A stretch of 64,000 nt of DNA from Anoplolepis gracilipes. Lineage: Eukaryota > Arthropoda > Insecta > Hymenoptera > Formicidae. The notes under the pieces were generated by a model, which saw only the letters and a list, made by a program, of their open reading frames with translations, searched no databases and was not told the origin of the DNA. The DNA lies in assembly GCF_047496725.1 (NCBI RefSeq), contig NC_132972.1, forward strand, positions 4,518,001 through 4,582,000. The letters are read 5' to 3'. How positions within the stretch are numbered: the stretch's first letter is position 1; each line of letters opens with the position of its first letter. The translations under genes were made by a program, and so were the position numbers. Shown piece after piece: positions 1-13,540 of this stretch.

Positions 1-3000
1 ATTTCAATTAAAATGACATGATTTTGTCGCCGACGGTACAAAAAAGACAGTTTTAAATATTGGCGAATGCCCAGCGAGTAGCCAAAAATAAATCACTGTT
101 GATTGTAAAGCGACAAAGACGTTCAAATTAAACCGTTCTGTTTTTTTACTGGATGTTTTTTAAAGAGAAGAAAAATAAGAAAGACGATAACACGAACTGA
201 AGAAGGCTTGACCCATATTTCCGTTGTAAATAACGCAAACAATTTACCTGTCAGTTCCTCAATCAGTGCATTTATCATACATTGCTATATCAAGAAATCG
301 ATTTTTATAGACTCTAGTCTTATATTTGCCAGAAAAACTATATATTTATATTAAAAAACATACAAATATTTACATAAGTTTTGTTTTGATCAAACAGTGA
401 ACTGACTTTCAATTAAAAACATGTTTCGCGTAGGAAAATGAAACTATTAAGAGAATTGAAGTTATTGAAAATTTTCTTTCACGTCATTTATTGCTAAGAA
501 AATTGGATTATAATTCACGAATAAATTGTAAAATTGTCGGGATTGTAGAATCTGCAATTAAACGCCATACTTCAAAAGGCTGAATTCTTATGTTATTTGT
601 TGCAAAAACCGTGATACATTTTGCGTAAGTTTAATTAATTAAAAAACAAGATGAGAAATCTTTCACGCATGACATAAATCCAGGATAGTCGATTCGTCCC
701 GTTCGATAATTCAGAAAAGGACGTGAAAATTGAATCGTAAAATGTACTGAGCGTCAGAACGAAGATACGTGGGATGTGTACATAAACGCGAGACGAGCAA
801 AGTTCGTAAACCGAATAATTAACTCCACTCCTTCTTCTCCTCTTTCTCTTTTTATCCGTCCGTCGCGTTTCGGTTGCATGTTAGGCAGAAAGTACGAAAG
901 TTATGGTGGGATCCAAGCGTATATAATTTGTCGCCAATTAAACGATTTCTATCTCATACTTTCTCTCTCGCTCTTCCTCCCGGCGCGGCGCGGCGTCTTC
1001 CTACGAGGCCGAATGCGATTGTTGGCTCAGAAAAACGGAGTCATCGACCGTCTGATGCGGGCGCGAAGAACCGGAAGCGCTTCCACTTCGCAGAGGTGAA
1101 CGTCGTAATCGCATAACGACATCGTATGATTCTCCGGGGCGCTAACGAACACCCTCTCTATACCCACCTCCTCGACCTGCCATTACCCTGTGCGCTGCAG
1201 TAACAAAAAATAATGGACGTCATTATCGGTCCGAGATAATGGTCGCGGATGAAAAGGAGAAAGAGGAGGAGAGACGAAACGACGATCAGCGGATGGATGT
1301 GAGGAAAAAGGAAAATGTTGATCGGCGAAAACGCACCATGCCAACGACAATCATGCCCCTTCTGGGATCGTTTTCGATTTTTTTGTCAGACTGCATTCGA
1401 GCATGTCGTGAAATTCTCAATTAACATTGCAAGTTAAGCGCAGAAAAGAATTGCATTGATTTTCGGAATTTTACACACATTAATAGACAGGATTATTTTA
1501 TCCGTTAAATGCATAATGCCTAAAGAGTTACGAATTTTTGGAGGAAATTCTTAAGAAACAAAAAGTATGTATTATATCAAAAGTATTTAATGTGCTTATT
1601 TATGATATACCACACATATTAATAAAAAAATATTCACATTCTAATTATAATTGCATAGCGTTTGTATTTTTTACATTAATTAGATTAATTCCAATAGTTT
1701 ATTAAATTTGCAAAGATACCACAAGCAAAGATGTGACAAAAATTTAAATTTCTTTATTTAAAGTTTAATTATCTGTTTATTTGATTTTATACGCAAAATT
1801 CGCAATAAAGTACGCAGCTTCCGACAAAACTTAATGATGTTTTCCATTCATGCAAGTTTGAAAATTTGATATATATACATATGTAATATATTGCAATTTA
1901 TATTGTCCAGTAACAATTTATGTATATCAAATAACTTGCATTTTTTTGCTTTCAATATCTGTACCGGGAAAAATAAAGAGAAAAAATTATTTAAGAGTTA
2001 GTTGTTGATATTTATCATGGAAACTGACAACGAATTGCCCAACGTTCCGACGGAATTGCAAGACGTCGTAGCATGAAGTTTCACGGGTTGGCCGACAGAC
2101 AGACTCTAACGAGTGCGGAAAAAAAAGAAAAACACGCGGAAAGCAGCGGAAGAAGAAACGCGGAAGAATTCGATTTGCGTCGCGATGTTGCACGAGCAGC
2201 AACAGCTATAGCTCGATTATCGTTGCGAAAACGTCACACGGCCGCGCGCGTGCGGCCGCGGGCTAAATTGCATCCCATTTCTCAGCAACTTTTTCAATTT
2301 GTCGCGACTCGGGCAACTAATTACTGGCCGAAATGACTTTCGCCTCACCGCGAACGGTAGCTTTAGTGTCCACGACAACGACGGCGTCGCGGCGCACCGG
2401 GAGTTTTCGAATACGCGATCGCCAATCTCGGCGTGACGTATTGCATGATGCGACCACGTGCGAGTGGCATGTTTGATGCAAAATCAATGAGGAAACAAGA
2501 AAAGAGACAAAAGAGAGAAAATCGCGAAGCGACAGTTTGTTCGAATCAGATTTGGTGACACGAGCCATGAGCAAATTAAAAACGAAAAATTTTAATCCTA
2601 ACCGTGAGAAGATAATACTTTCAAATGCCGTACTTTAATCAACAAAGTCTTTATGTACAATATTGATATGCATGCTTTCTTGAGAATTAACTTCTTGCAA
2701 TATTCTTGCTTTATTCAGAACTTTATTCTGAAGCTCGTAGAAAATTTTAATCGCTTGTTCAAATTGAGAAGAAATGTGTGTCGAAATAAGAAAAAATGTG
2801 ATATATATTTTCTGAAAATGAAAAATGAAGGACGTTTTAATTGACATAATTTTATTTAGTAATTTTTAAGAAAACACGTAGTGTACTTGTTTATCGTCTT
2901 TTAGTATTTGACTTTCCCTTCAGATTAGTATTCCAAGTACTGAGACTTGAACCAACGTATACTCATTGGAAAAGTTTCAGAGATTAGAAAGATCGATGTT

Positions 3001-5219
3001 GAAATATATTCTGAACATGTTTCAAAAAAACAAGCATTAAGCGCCGATCAATTTGCCTTATCGTTACAAAACATTCTCTTAATTATAAAATAAATCATAA
3101 AAAATAATGTATTGTAAAATTATAAAATATATCAGCAGATATACATAATACGTGTGAATGCCGAATATTTTGTTTAATTAATTATTCATAATTAATAAAT
3201 GACATAGACAGCTTATTATTTATAATACATTTAGGGCATTATTTGATCATTATTTGATTGTTTTCATCAGAATGTATAATATATTTGAATAATATATTGG
3301 AATAAATTTGGAGAAATATATATACGAATTGTTAAGAAAATAATTACCGCTTGTAATTGCGTAACAGAACGGCAATTTATAATTCCCATTTTCCGTTATT
3401 TCTATAACGTATATGTATTGTTTAACTTTGTCAGACTATTCGTGATTTAAGAATTAATATTATTATTGATATTCATGATTCAATTAAAATTAAAATCATA
3501 GAACTACGTAATTTTTTAACTTTTGGTGTCATAATGGCATCAAAATAAAATTTATTATAAGAAATCAAAATGTAAACAAAAAGTATCTTTTTTTCAAGAT
3601 AAATAGAAGATTTATCTTAGCGTAGTTTAATGGTCAAATATCCCGTTTACTTTGCAATTTTCTAAAAGTATCACTATAGTCGCTATAAGAAATTGAAATG
3701 CGAGAGAAATGATCCACTATAATGCGCGAGATATTTCAGTGACTCGAGAAATGGCGCCCTGTATGAGCATTAACTCAAGGCTCTCGATATCGATGCCAAA
3801 AGTTGACACTTTTATCCGTTCGGCCGTCCGTTCCGGTATCGCCATTGATAAATCGCGAGGAGCAAAAATTCCGTCCCATTTCCTCAAGATGATTTTTCAT
3901 CGTGAGAGATTTGTTGTGCCTGGCATGAGATGAACGCCCTGTTCTGTCGCGCCGCGTCTTCACGCCAAGCTGGACCGCGAGATTTCTTCGCGCAAATAGA
4001 AAGAAGAGAACCGGAGCACTCTCCCGCTAGGCTTTACATCGTATAATCTCGGGCTGAGTGACGCGATGACAGCAAGTACCAGATAAATTTGCTGGAAAGA
4101 AATTGGAAGAAAAGAAGGAAACCGTAAAAAAGAGAAAAGTACACATGTGTCTCTGCGTATGAGAATGAACTGGAAATGCGGATAAACCTGAGATACTTTA
4201 GAAAAAAAGAATTCATGCGCGCGTAAATCTTCTCTACTAAAATTAATTTTCCGAAAAGTGTTAAAGTACATTGTAAATTTATTTCGTTTAAAAAAAATTG
4301 TTTTATTAGATCTGTTTAATGATAATTAATAGGCTTTAAAGGTATTTTTTAAAAATGACTAGAGATACAATTATTTCCAAATGACATTTTTGAACTAATA
4401 AAGTTATATATACTCTAGAAAAATTTTCGATTTATTTTCACATTATCATTGCAATTAGTAGTAGAATTAGTATTAGAATTAATATACAGTTTTTTTGGAA
4501 TTGAAATGGAAATTGTGTTGTATACGCGAAACCAAATCCCAGGCCAATTATAGAATTCAACAATTATTTGGGTCGATTGTGAACTATAATCCAATACGAT
4601 TACTGAATATTATTGAACATTTCAGATAATTACATTAGTAATTTGTGGCCTATTGTAGCGACATAAATAATAATTGCAATAATAATAATCAATAATTTAT
4701 ATCGTTATTCATTTGTTAACAATTCAAACATACTTGATTATTAATTGTTGTTTTTACAATACATTTTTATTTTCTTCGGAAGTAGCGATAATTGCTTTCT
4801 TTGCCAGATACACAACTAAACATAATTTCATAGAAGATACTAGGTGTTCTCGATCGATTTCTTGGTTCGCAACTAGGTCAGGTCTTCCCTGTAGTGCTCG
4901 TGTTACGCATATGTAGTAACACAATACAAGTAAAAACATGCTAATATAATTAGATATCTACAGTAAAACGAGTAATTTAATTGTAACCTATTATATATCG
5001 ATAATTTTCAAATTTTATGAACAAAAAATTGCGAAATATGAAAAGTAATCCTCGAATTTGCTATTTAATAAAGTTATAATTGAATATTTTTGATTCAACA
5101 ATACAGACTTAAATTATAAAGTTATTTAACATTAAAATAAAAGAATACTATAGCGAAATATGTGAAAAGGAATAAAACAAATAAAAGGTGACTTATACGG
5201 AGTGACTTTTATTCGTTTT
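1..5219. other. Gene-free stretch: AT-rich intron with GC islands
   Basis: GC-richer islands lie at about 740-1330, 2030-2570 and 3710-4030; the rest is AT-rich. Short frames in the islands overlap on both strands and lack splice signals with coding character. No gene or element is supported. Confidence 0.6.
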
Positions 5220-5240
5220 GAGCAAGCATCTTAATTCGCC

Positions 5241-5399
5241 AGTTTTCACCAGCGCCTTCGCTGGTAAAAACTTTTTCTATACTCGTTTTTTATTTGCTAG
5301 TATCTAAAATTTTAAAGTCGTAGCGTCTAATGGTCGCTGTGACAAAGTTGAACCTGTCCAACTTTACCACTCTCGTCAAGCGAATAACTAAACGACTTT
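5241..5399 (+). other. Cluster of stem-loops, possible structured RNA or repeat
   Basis: GTTTTCACCAGCG pairs with CGCTGGTAAAAAC (5241-5271, loop CCTT). Then TAAAGTCGT near 5312 can pair with ACGACTTTA near 5391. Between these lie AGCG...CGCT and CAAAGTTG...CAACTTTA stems. The layout resembles a cloverleaf but lacks T-arm consensus and normal spacing, so it is not called a tRNA. Confidence 0.3.
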
Positions 5400-6093
5400 A
5401 GCACCAGCGTCAAAAAAGATTCCGTGTTAAGACGATAGCGAATAAATCAACGGGCGAATGGCGAATAATTCGGCATATTGCACATGCGCCAGATGGCCGG
5501 CTGATTCTCCAGACTGGTCGTCCATAAAAACATTCCTAAAAAATTCTTGCAAGACGCTGGCGACAAGCATCAAAGGTCATTTCGTGTAAAATTTCCTTCG
5601 TACAACATATTGTTCTAATTTTTAATTGATTTCTCAAAACATTAATCGAATTTAATATTAAAAAGGGAAGCTTATTAATCAGGATATCTAAACTTGAAAA
5701 TTGGAGTAATAGAAAGAAAAACACCATTACCATCAGTTCCATTATTATATAATATTATATAAATTACTGTTGTTAATGTCGTTGTTGTTTCAAATATAAT
5801 AACATTCGTAAATTAAATACAAAACTACAATGAATTACAAAAATTAATCATATATAACTAGACATTTATATTTGCTATCTCACGTTGAGTTTCTCGGACA
5901 GAAATCTATGATGACCGCGTAATTCGCGTAAGTCGAGGCAAATCGAAAGCATAGAACGTCCGTATGGAAGTATACTGCAACTCTCCGCGATGACAAATGA
6001 AACGCTTAAGTCGGATGCAAATGGAAATATACGGGGGATGAAATCGCTTCAGGAGAGGAATTACTTTCGCGCTTATTCGGCGGAAAGGGAAAA

Positions 6094-6095
<2 letters not shown>

Positions 6096-6148
<53 letters not shown>
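6096..6148. repeat. (GA)n microsatellite
   Basis: About 26 GA units, followed by an impure GA/GGA-rich tract to about 6187. It explains the Glu/Arg and Leu/Ser repeats in local frames. Confidence 0.95.
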
Positions 6149-6154
<6 letters not shown>

Positions 6155-7180
6155 GGAAGAAGAGAGGAAGAGAGGAAAAGAGAGAGGAGTATCTGCGAGC
6201 ACGATTCCCGCAAAAATGTGATTTCGAAACAATTAGTCATACGACGATCCACGAATAACCGATTTGTCTCGCGACGAACCCACAGTCGCGATATTTGTGC
6301 ATGTGTGTGTGTGCGTGCGTGGGTGTACGTTCCCACCTGCTCGTCGTAACCCCACAATCCAATTCTCGGGGGATATTATAACGCGGTATATTATCCCGAC
6401 TCGCCTCGTGAATATCTCTGCCGACCACGAAGACCGATTCCGCTCAGAACGATACGAAATAAAGAAATAGTGATCTCTCGTGTACGTGTATGTGACACGG
6501 TGGAGAGACAAATCTTTCTTCCTACCTGCCAGTCGCCCGCGGACCAAGCCACCTCCGTCCGCGACAGGAAACTTTCAATTTCCGCATACATCGCCCTTGG
6601 ACAGCATCGAGTACGCGCGATACAACGTCAGTTTTATTGAGCGCTCTTCCTTGAGCCTGCAGCCAATCGATTTTTATTTTCTGAAAATCACTCCATCACT
6701 CATAACTTTTCGATCTACACATGAATGTTTGCTTTGTATATTTTTATGCACTCTTCTTTATTACACTCTAAATTTTACTTAATTATAATGTAACTTATCT
6801 GGATGAATCATTAGTATAATCGGACTAGACTACAAGAAAAAAAGAAAGAAAAAAAATATGTATTTTTTTAAGATAAATATGAAGTACGTTATAGTACTAC
6901 CTAATGTTGTAGTATATTACGTATATATATACATGCATATTTTGCATGCATCGTGTATAATATGTGATACGATATGCGTCAAATCGGAAACGTATATTGA
7001 ATAAAACGTCTGTTTGACAAAACGTTCAGTCGGCAAATGTCTTTCTATTCGACAAAAATTTTCAACAAAACATGCGCCGAGAAAAGCATTTTCAACGAAA
7101 TATCTCGTAAAGCAATGCTATTACTGTTCTACATTTATAAGCAGCAACACTATACGGATCGTGTTTACTTGCTATTCATA

Positions 7181-7185
<5 letters not shown>

Positions 7186-7226
<41 letters not shown>
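7186..7226. repeat. (AT)n microsatellite
   Basis: About 20 AT units, one of many AT runs in the window. Confidence 0.95.
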
Positions 7227-7227
<1 letters not shown>

Positions 7228-9265
7228 GATTTAGATATATATGCGATCTATACATATATATAACTGGTTTATTCTTGATGAGGCTGCATGTATCGATTAT
7301 ACATACAGTCTAAAAATGATGAGGATTATTACAAACGAGCTCTCAGATTCCAAATCCATGCGATAATTGGAATGAATTCATACCGCTTATTCGGCATAAA
7401 ATACCCATAACAACTAATCAACTATTAATAGGATGACCTAGTTGCTCAAAATATTACAAGAGAGAATATTGACTGTATAAATCTATCAAGCATATAAAAA
7501 TTTTATTTTTCTGCTTATCTCAAAGTTATCTTTGGATAATTTGATACTGGAATATTTATACAGATTTGTGAAAATAATTTTCTGCGTAATTTTAGACTTT
7601 TTTGACAGGAATCTTTATTTGATTTTAATAGTTTATAAATCTGAAGATCTGATTTTACTTAACACAAGGATTTTTTATTTTAATTAAACAAACTATGAAT
7701 TTCATTTATGTGAGTATTAAAAATTATTAAATATTATCACATATATTATTATTATTATTATTATTAATATTAATAATTAATATTATCAAAATTAAACAAT
7801 AACATAAAAACTGTACGTGTTGGAAAAAACCGGATTTCATATTTCAAGTAAAAAAATATGTTTTTATTAAAAGCTCCAAATTTTCTTAAACCTATGTTAT
7901 CTTAATTCGTGACAACTCGTAATTAAATTATTAGGAATCGAAAATTACCAATCAACTTTTTGATCAAACTAAGAATGATGAACGCAATCTAAGAGATGTA
8001 ATAATTTATGTTTAGATCTTTGGCTATTCTAAATTGCCGGTTATAATAATTTTTGCAGCAGTATGTTGTATAAAATAAAATCAAGCATCATAGCTTTTAA
8101 CATCGCAAAATTTTTGCTACCATCTTCGACGGCTTTACTCCATTTACAACTCTATTACGCTCCTCGCATCTCGTCTGACAGTCGAAATTCTTCGATCGAT
8201 GGAAAAAAAAAAAGGGAAAAAAATGGAGAAAGCAGGGACATATCGCGCGTGTCGTCGTAAAGATATTTCGTGGACAGTGAAAAAGCGTACGCTTAGAAGA
8301 TCGGGATGTGCGAAAGAAAAGCGCGAGGGGTTGATCCGCCGGAATGGGACACCAGAGGGATGACCCGTTGGCGCTCGGGGACATACAGGCAGAGGGCGTG
8401 TTGCCAACTGCACTTTCGCAGCGGCGTTCTTCAAATCGATTCCCATTTCCCTGAGAAATGCGACACGCTGACGGAAACGCCCGCCCATGCCGGATAGAAA
8501 CGCGAAATGGAAATTGATAGCGCGAGCGAGAAACGAGCCGGCGCTCGTTTCTGCGAAAGTCATCGCGAGGGTAATCAATTGCAATTGTATTCCGCGAGCG
8601 CAAGCTCGCGAGTTTCTTGTATTTTTCTGCAAGAGTCGTACGAATGACGTAATGTACATAGCATACGACGGAATCAAATTTGCCCACAGCATATGATACC
8701 TAGTTTCAAATTTGAATTTATAGTAAATAATATACACATATTGTACATATATGCGTTTATGAAGAAAAAGAGAGAAAGATAAATAAAGATGTAAATATAG
8801 AAAGCATATGAAAATTACTGTGTAGAGACAATAGACCTATAAATAATGAATAACGAATATAAAGTCAAATTTTAATATGTAATAATTTTGTGTGTGTAAG
8901 TAATAAATTTTAAATTTATTTAATAATAAATTTTTCCAAGTTTGTATGTGTATACCGCTCTTCAGCAGCAAATCAAAGACGCTAGTCTAACGTTTAATTC
9001 GCCTTTTCTTTTTAGCATCTTTGAAACTCTAAAAATTTGCATTGTATAATTTTTTGAAGTGTATATCAATTTTAACAAGTACTGTAATAGGCAATTGAAA
9101 CTATAGAAGAAGACATTGTCTCTTATGCATAATTACGTATGCTCTTGTATATAACATGATTGCAGAAAATATAGTTATTGAATTTTTGGACTTCTCCTTT
9201 TACTAAATTATATAGGAAATAAAAGAAGATGCTCTTATTCATTAAATGATTGTCTTTATAGAAAA

Positions 9266-9266
<1 letters not shown>

Positions 9267-9321
<55 letters not shown>
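9267..9321. repeat. (GA)n microsatellite
   Basis: GA run with a single AAAG interruption near the 3' end. Confidence 0.95.
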
Positions 9322-9322
<1 letters not shown>

Positions 9323-10004
9323 CTTTGCATAAATAAAGAACAGATTTTTCTCTAATTTTAATATAAAATATTTAACATTATTCGATTATTGCCATTAATT
9401 CTTACATTGTTATATTATACTCGTATTATACTAACAAGCCAATATGAAGAATATAATAGAAACATATTACATTTATAAAATATTATTAAAATATTCAAAT
9501 ATAAGTGCTTGCTAATTTGTTAGGAAACATTAAAAAATTATACATCATATCGTGCTTTTATTCTACATTTTCAAAAAAGAGATAATAATCATATCAATCA
9601 ATATTACATCTGATTCTTAATTTATAAAAGTCAGTTGATCTAATAAGAAGAGCATTACAGTGCACATATGTACGTACATATGATAAAATGATTTAAATAT
9701 ATGCAAAATCACGTGTCGAGGGCAAAGAGAAAAATGGTTCGTTTAATGTTTTCACCGACACATTTCTTCGTCAAATAATCATATCTAGATCACTGACGAA
9801 AACCGGTCGATCGTACAATGCTGAAATCTGTATCAAGTAAACAAACGTCAGTCACGCATAAATGATCGCGTGTCGCTCGTGCGCGCAACACGCGCGCACA
9901 CCCACGTGTATCAATCACGCCTAGTTTACCGAATGCCAGCTTGCCAAGTAATTTAATCACTTTTAGTGCCCCATTGGTATTCCGGAAAATCCGGGCAATC
10001 GACT

Positions 10005-10050
10005 CTGCAACGGACTCCAATCGTTGGACGTTAAATTATAGCTCATAACC
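10005..10050. repeat. Short diverged duplicate, copy 1
   Basis: CTGCAACGGACTCCAAT and GGACGTTAAATTATAGCTCA recur about 710 bp downstream as CTGCAACGAATTCGAT and GCACGTTAAATTATGGCTCG. Confidence 0.45.
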
Positions 10051-10424
10051 ATTGCGCGGGCAGATTGGTATTCTGGCCGAAAATCAGAAACAGCAAAATT
10101 TTTGCTTTTTTATTTTGCTGGAATCAACAATCAGCGCCAGAATCATATTCGTAAACAAAAGTCATGCTGCATATGAATCTGAAATATCGTTCAGCATTGT
10201 TTTTCTTTTAAGAGCCACGATTTTTTAAGTTTTATCATAGATGGTATTTAGTGAGAAGATTTTAATTTCTTTTTAATTGTGCTCATTATTCTTGCAAAAC
10301 ATTTTATACAAATTATTAAAAGTACATACCTGCAGTGCTTCATATCATTTTATTATATAAATGTGAAATATACAGAAATGATTCTAATTTTTGTTTAATT
10401 TATAATCTGCTATTTATATATTAT

Positions 10425-10431
<7 letters not shown>

Positions 10432-10479
<48 letters not shown>
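10432..10479. repeat. (AT)n microsatellite
   Basis: Uninterrupted AT run of about 23 units. Confidence 0.95.
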
Positions 10480-10483
<4 letters not shown>

Positions 10484-10713
10484 TGAAAACTTAACATAGG
10501 TTAGTATTACGAATATCGAAATGCTGTTTAAAGGAAACAATTTTTGTGAAGTTTTTTTTACGTATAAATATCTGTACAAGTGTGATTTTTGCTATAAAAA
10601 CAATAACCGATATTTCAAATGAAACAATTATTGACGCACTACGTGAATAGACTAGCTATTGTAGTTGCACGAATTTGTTAACAAGTTTCCGTGTAAAACC
10701 AGAATGGAAAATC

Positions 10714-10773
10714 CACTGCAACGAATTCGATTGCACGTGTCACTCATCGCACGTTAAATTATGGCTCGTAACT
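10714..10773. repeat. Short diverged duplicate, copy 2
   Basis: This is the direct-orientation partner of 10005-10050, with about 12 extra bases between the two conserved blocks. Confidence 0.45.
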
Positions 10774-12396
10774 ACGTTTCACATTTTCTGGGAAAAGTGG
10801 AGACTATAATTTTTTTATTTCCCTCACAAAAGACATAAAGCTTTTATTATACCTACAATTTTCTGAGATACCTTTCTTCGAGCGTCTATAGGTATCAAGA
10901 TTTACGCGACGTGTGTCGCAATAGAGCTTTGTTCAAAGATATTTGTTACTGGTGATCGTGCCAGTTTTGTAGATAACTTGCCACGCGAAATCATAAGTAT
11001 AGAAAAATCTAACTAAATTATAAATTATTATTAGAAACAAAAGTGAAGTAACGTAAGTAAAAATTATGCAAAGAACGTTTCAATTTCAAAACGTAGTTTT
11101 TACTTCCATTTATTTTAAAAGAAAATAAAAATTGAGCTCCACAAAAAAGTCTTATGTGAAGATTAATCAATAATTACCAGACTGCGCTTCATTTAACATG
11201 CGAGTAAACTTGGACCTCCATTCTGTAAGTCCCCGAGGTAAAACGCATTTATATTCGAATATATCATCCGCAGGTATCGTTTAATTTCCGTCTGTTCAAT
11301 ACGAGGGAGCGAGTAAAGCCACGAAATCGAGTATGTACTACGAATCGATTCGTCCAACTTACAAACCGCTCGACAAAACGCGTGCATTCGCTAATTTTTC
11401 ATGAAAAGACATCAGGCTTTCCGGACGGGCGACTCGACGAAAGCCGGCGACACGGACGACGGAAATGAAGACGAGAGATCGTACGTCGGATAAGTCGCGA
11501 AAACTCTCGAAAACTCACGGCCACAGCAATAGCTGAAAGAGCTTCCCTCCCCGAAGGAAGCCGTGCAACGGAAATTGAATGACGACGCGTCGTTTACAAC
11601 TCGCACCGGAAACTGTCGGCGTTCGTCCGGGGTTTCCGGTCGTGATAACGATGACGCCGTCATCGTGTTGCGATAAAAATTTATGCATTCTCTGCGACTG
11701 GCAATGAAATACGTCTGAACGATAACGACGCATCAAAACGTGATAATGTATCGTATTGATACGTATTGGATCGCTCATAAATTATACTCCGAAAGTCACT
11801 TAAGACATCGTTTCAAATTTGATGATCAATAACTGTAAATTATTATTAAATTAATAATGGAGATGAGAATCAAGAAGTATCAAAATTGATGATTGTTAGT
11901 AAATAGCCGAACGATATTACTTCTTTTATGTACGCGCGTGCGTGTGCGTGTACGTGTGCGTGTGCGTATATATGTGCGTATATAAATATATAAATATATA
12001 TATAAATTAATATTATTGATCAGTTAACAGTTTTAATTTGAAACTCAATGTAGTTATAATCTAGTTGATGGTAATGTTTGTCAGACGATTTGATTGATTA
12101 TTCAGTAGATATTTAAATAACTGTTTATGCCAAATGAAGTTTGGCAAATATTTAAATAAATTTACTTCGCAAATGCATATTTATATTTCGCAATAATTCG
12201 TGCGCTACATATGATTTATGTCGTGCATTTTGGCTGAAAATCGTTTCTGTTATTTGTTATACAATGGAGAATTTATTTCGTACCGTATATAACACACGAT
12301 GCTGCGAAGAGTTAAAAAGCTCACTTTTTGTGAAATGTCTGAATTGATGATCTATAATCTATATTGATGTTTATCTACATTTCTCCGGCAGGTTAC

Positions 12397-12556
12397 ATTA
12401 CCAAACAACCATTACTCATAAATTTGATAGGCATGTTTGCAGCTATTATAGCGTTCACCAACATTTTATTCTTTTTTTATCCCGACATACCGCACCGCCG
12501 ATTCTCTCGTATTTCATTTCTCCCTTCATTGAGAACATTGGTTTTATCCTGTCAGC
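12397..12556. repeat. Diverged duplicate A of a 150-160-bp segment
   Basis: This segment shares ATTACCAAAC, CATAAATTTGAT-x-x-GCATGTTTGC, CTCTCGTATTTCAT and CCCTTCATTGAGAACAT with 13385-13540, in the same orientation. On the minus strand both copies read KPMFSMKG-(E/N)-MKYE, but this copy is soon stopped. A third, shorter match lies near 12805-12835. It may be an old repeat or a pseudogene fragment. Confidence 0.6.
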
Positions 12557-13384
12557 TTGCTGATCCCCGGTCAAAAAATAATCTGTTACTTGTTATGGAA
12601 AATTAATGATATATCATACTGCATTCTAATGTATAATAAAGAATTAGTTCTTGCCTTTTTAAGGAACTTGAATTAATTTTTAAATATTATAAAATATTTT
12701 TTTTAGCAGGTTAAATTTTATCAAACAAAGCTATAAATTTAACAGATATTTTCGCTAACCGAAACATTTATATGGAATCAATAGAATTGATTCTTTCTAT
12801 ATTTCATGTCATCCCTTATTGGGAACTTCTTTTACATCGATATGATATATTGTAATAAAAAATAAATTAAAATTTTAGTGAAACAGTTTTATAAATGATT
12901 ATCATAATTTTATTGCGACAGACAGAGTTATCCAACATATCCATATATTCGAAAAACATTATTATTATTACAGAGATTCAATGTAAAATTGATTGTTTTT
13001 ATTTGAGAATAACTCAATGTGCACTTTTGTGTATTATTATCTCATTCATTCATAACATTGCTTATTATTACATATAATCAATGATGACATATATATATAT
13101 ATATTTGCTTAAATCTGTTTGCTTATAATAAAAAAAAGGTTATATCATATCTCTTAATATCTTAGAAATTTAGCATATTTTATTGTAAAAAATTAACTAA
13201 ATTTTTTTGCAAAATAATTGTATCGATGATTATACATTTTGGTTAACTTAAAGTATGTTAATTTTCTATGGGTATTTCCTTCTAGAGATAGAACCGCGGT
13301 TGAAAATACAAAGAATCGAATGAACTGCGGTTGAAGATAAACGTTCATGAAATGTCATTGATGAAATCGGCCTTCAGAGACAGA

Positions 13385-13540
13385 ATTACCAAACGCGGTC
13401 ATAAATTTGATGAGCATGTTTGCTCCCATCGCGCAAAATCGACCAGAAATTGATCTTTTCTCATTCCAGGCTGCCACGCCACCGGCGCTCTCGTATTTCA
13501 TGTTTCCCTTCATTGAGAACATCGGTTTCGTCGTGTCGCG
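13385..13540. repeat. Diverged duplicate B of the 12.4-kb segment
   Basis: This is the partner of 12397-12556, in direct orientation about 1 kb downstream. Its minus strand is open through KPMFSMKGNMKYES and WNEKRSISGRFCAMG. No known protein is recognised. The downstream GC-rich island (13540-13980) is not duplicated. Confidence 0.6.

Larger units (their letters stand above)
5541..12396. other. Gene-free stretch: intron with microsatellites and GC islands
   Basis: GC-richer islands lie at about 5900-6610, 8130-8690, 9700-10060 and 11400-11770. The island at 8.1-8.7 kb carries two long overlapping minus-strand frames with no domain. An 18-bp perfect palindrome, CATATGTACGTACATATG, lies at 9665-9682, and a (TTA)n run at 7742-7766. 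Confidence 0.55.

Noticed and set aside
5311..5399. Possible tRNA
   Set aside because: The enclosing stem is nine bases, T-arm consensus is missing and anticodon-arm spacing is wrong.
5906..6591. Multiple frames around the (GA)n tract
   Set aside because: Frames on both strands are extended by the microsatellite (Arg-Glu or Leu-Ser repeats); no homology or exon borders.
8097..8737. Two overlapping minus-strand frames of about 196 residues
   Set aside because: Both frames are open over the same GC-richer island, show no domain, signal or consistent codon character, and lack supporting splice sites; this is what reduced stop-codon density gives.
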